Shown: one piece after another, positions 63,484 to 64,000 of the stretch | Layout: every line of letters starts with the position of its first letter | Position numbering within the stretch: the stretch's first letter is position 1 | Source of the DNA: Candidatus Marithrix sp. | Lineage (GTDB): Bacteria; Pseudomonadota; Gammaproteobacteria; Beggiatoales; Beggiatoaceae | Reading direction: 5' to 3' | DNA length: 64,000 bases | Assembly: GCA_016744775.1 (NCBI GenBank) | Contig: JADGDS010000003.1 | Location: forward strand, 186,001 to 250,000 | The notes under the pieces: generated by a model | The model's database searches: none | What the model was told of the DNA's origin: nothing | What the model saw: the letters and a program-made list of their open reading frames with translations, nothing else | Program-made: the position numbers and the translations under genes

Positions 63484-63600
63484 ATGTTACGCATAAGATA
63501 AGCCCCCTAGCCCCCTAAAGGGGGAACCTCTAAAGCTCGTGGTTATGATACCACAGTGTGGCTCCCCCTTTAGGGGGCTGGGGGGCTTATCTGGAATGAC
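63484..63600. repeat. MITE-like element (copy 3)
   Basis: Left end GTGATGTTACGCATAAG with inner AAGCCCCCTAGCCCCCTAAA and a matching right arm TTTAGGGGGCTGGGGGGCTT. The right terminal repeat is not recognisable. It lies in the gap 63382-63651. Apart from it, this gap holds nothing that I can identify. Confidence 0.7.
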
Positions 63601-63651
63601 AAAATCAAAAAAAGTTCAAAATTGAACATGTTTTATGATATGATACCCAAA

Positions 63652-63750
63652 ATGAAACTAAACACAACACATTTCGACTTATTACGCTTACTAGAACAAC
63701 GTTCAAACCTAAACCAAAGAGACATATTCTCCCTTACATCCTATTATTGA
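63652..63750 (+). pseudogene. remnant of an exopolysaccharide-associated MarR-type regulator
   Basis: MKLNTTHFDLLRLLEQRSNL then NQRDIFSLTSYY and a stop. The segment FxLLRLLExxxNLxQRDI is the first helix-turn-helix part of the short MarR-family regulators found beside exopolysaccharide clusters. The recognition helix is lost. The neighbouring Wzz/GT/flippase set agrees with this reading. Only ~25 residues carry the signal. Confidence 0.5.
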
Positions 63751-63797
63751 TATTAATATCATTGTCTGAATGTTGATATCAATTAATCTAGTTATTT

Positions 63798-63810
63798 ATG
63801 ATATAATCCC
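63798..63810 (+). promoter_or_regulatory. putative promoter of the DUF29 gene (extended -10)
   Basis: TGA-TATAAT with the hexamer at 63802-63807, about 30 bases before the start codon. TTGATA at 63773-63778 is 23 bases upstream, too far to be a normal -35. Confidence 0.4.
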
Positions 63811-63836
63811 TTTATCATTTAGATAAGGACAAAATG

Positions 63837-64000
63837 ATGAGAGAATTAGCACAGTTGTATGATACAAACTATAGTGAATGGGCAAAAGAAAACAGTAGAT
63901 TATTAAAAGCAGGTTGTTTTATTGACTTGGATATTCCGCATTTATTGGAAGAATTATCTGATATGGGCAAAGCCGAGATTAATGAATTAGAAAGTCGTTT
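63837..64000 (+). CDS. DUF29 family protein, partial
   Basis: The first 54 codons read MRELAQLYDTNYSEWAKENS then RLLKAGCFIDLDIPHLLEEL and SDMGKAEINELESR, the well-marked N-terminus of DUF29 proteins of cyanobacteria and proteobacteria. Their function is unknown; they are small, helical, and often in many copies. AAGGA is seven bases before the second of two adjacent ATGs (63834, 63837), so I use the second. The gene runs off the right edge. Confidence 0.9.
   Translation, partial: MRELAQLYDTNYSEWAKENSRLLKAGCFIDLDIPHLLEELSDMGKAEINELESR

Noticed and set aside
1..64000. tRNA, rRNA or riboswitch genes
   Set aside because: I found no convincing tRNA cloverleaf, rRNA segment or known riboswitch motif while reading the intergenic regions; a covariance-model scan was not possible.

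Overview
The window comes from an AT-rich gammaproteobacterial chromosome. Housekeeping genes of gammaproteobacterial type place it: bioB, pepD, rsxE, a squalene synthase, epmA, tsaB and slt. The rest resembles large sulfur bacteria of the Thiotrichales/Beggiatoaceae: a kinase-FGE fusion, secreted propeller-caspase proteins, orphan PD-(D/E)XK proteins, a DUF29 gene and many palindromic repeats. The taxon is an inference; there is no rRNA or other marker to fix it.

Layout. 1-12 kb: a partial DUF262 gene, pepD, bioB with an orphan nuclease-fold gene, a 895-residue kinase/FGE-like protein whose 3' end looks like the variable region of a diversity-generating retroelement, a decayed second copy of the nuclease gene behind a copied bioB promoter, a Tat-lipoprotein GH3 enzyme, rsxE, an orphan hipA, and an aldolase/dehydrogenase fusion. 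12.4-22.7 kb: a minus-strand island of secreted cysteine peptidases (propeller-caspase, clostripain, papain-like) with one small partner. 23-31 kb: debris of aldolase genes and an IS607-type element, then a more GC-balanced gene set (2OG dioxygenase, enolase-superfamily enzyme, P-type ATPase without CPC, Asp/Glu-racemase-fold enzyme, FAD fumarate-reductase-like enzyme). 31-48 kb: two more propeller-caspase paralogues, one without its catalytic dyad, an AAA ATPase, two Fic proteins, and a small replicon-like insertion bounded by 865-bp direct repeats of the caspase gene's 3' end. Then a Calx-beta/PKD secreted protein that shares a propeller module with the papain-like protease.

48-64 kb: an MFS transporter, a g-type lysozyme, a MORN lipoprotein, slt, an ATPase/TOPRIM-like defence cassette, squalene synthase, epmA-tsaB-pfkB-type kinase, a nuclease-fold gene, and an exopolysaccharide cluster (Wzz, glycosyltransferase, frameshifted flippase, DUF457 membrane protein). 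It closes with a second nuclease-fold gene truncated by a MITE, a regulator remnant and the start of a DUF29 gene.

The dominant themes are secreted cysteine peptidases built from repeated modules, repeated duplication of the 3' ends of these genes, and short mobile palindromes inserted between or into genes. The strongest leads are the retroelement-like variable region, the integrated replicon between 865-bp repeats, the dead caspase paralogue, and the repeat insertion that separated two overlapping polysaccharide genes while preserving both.
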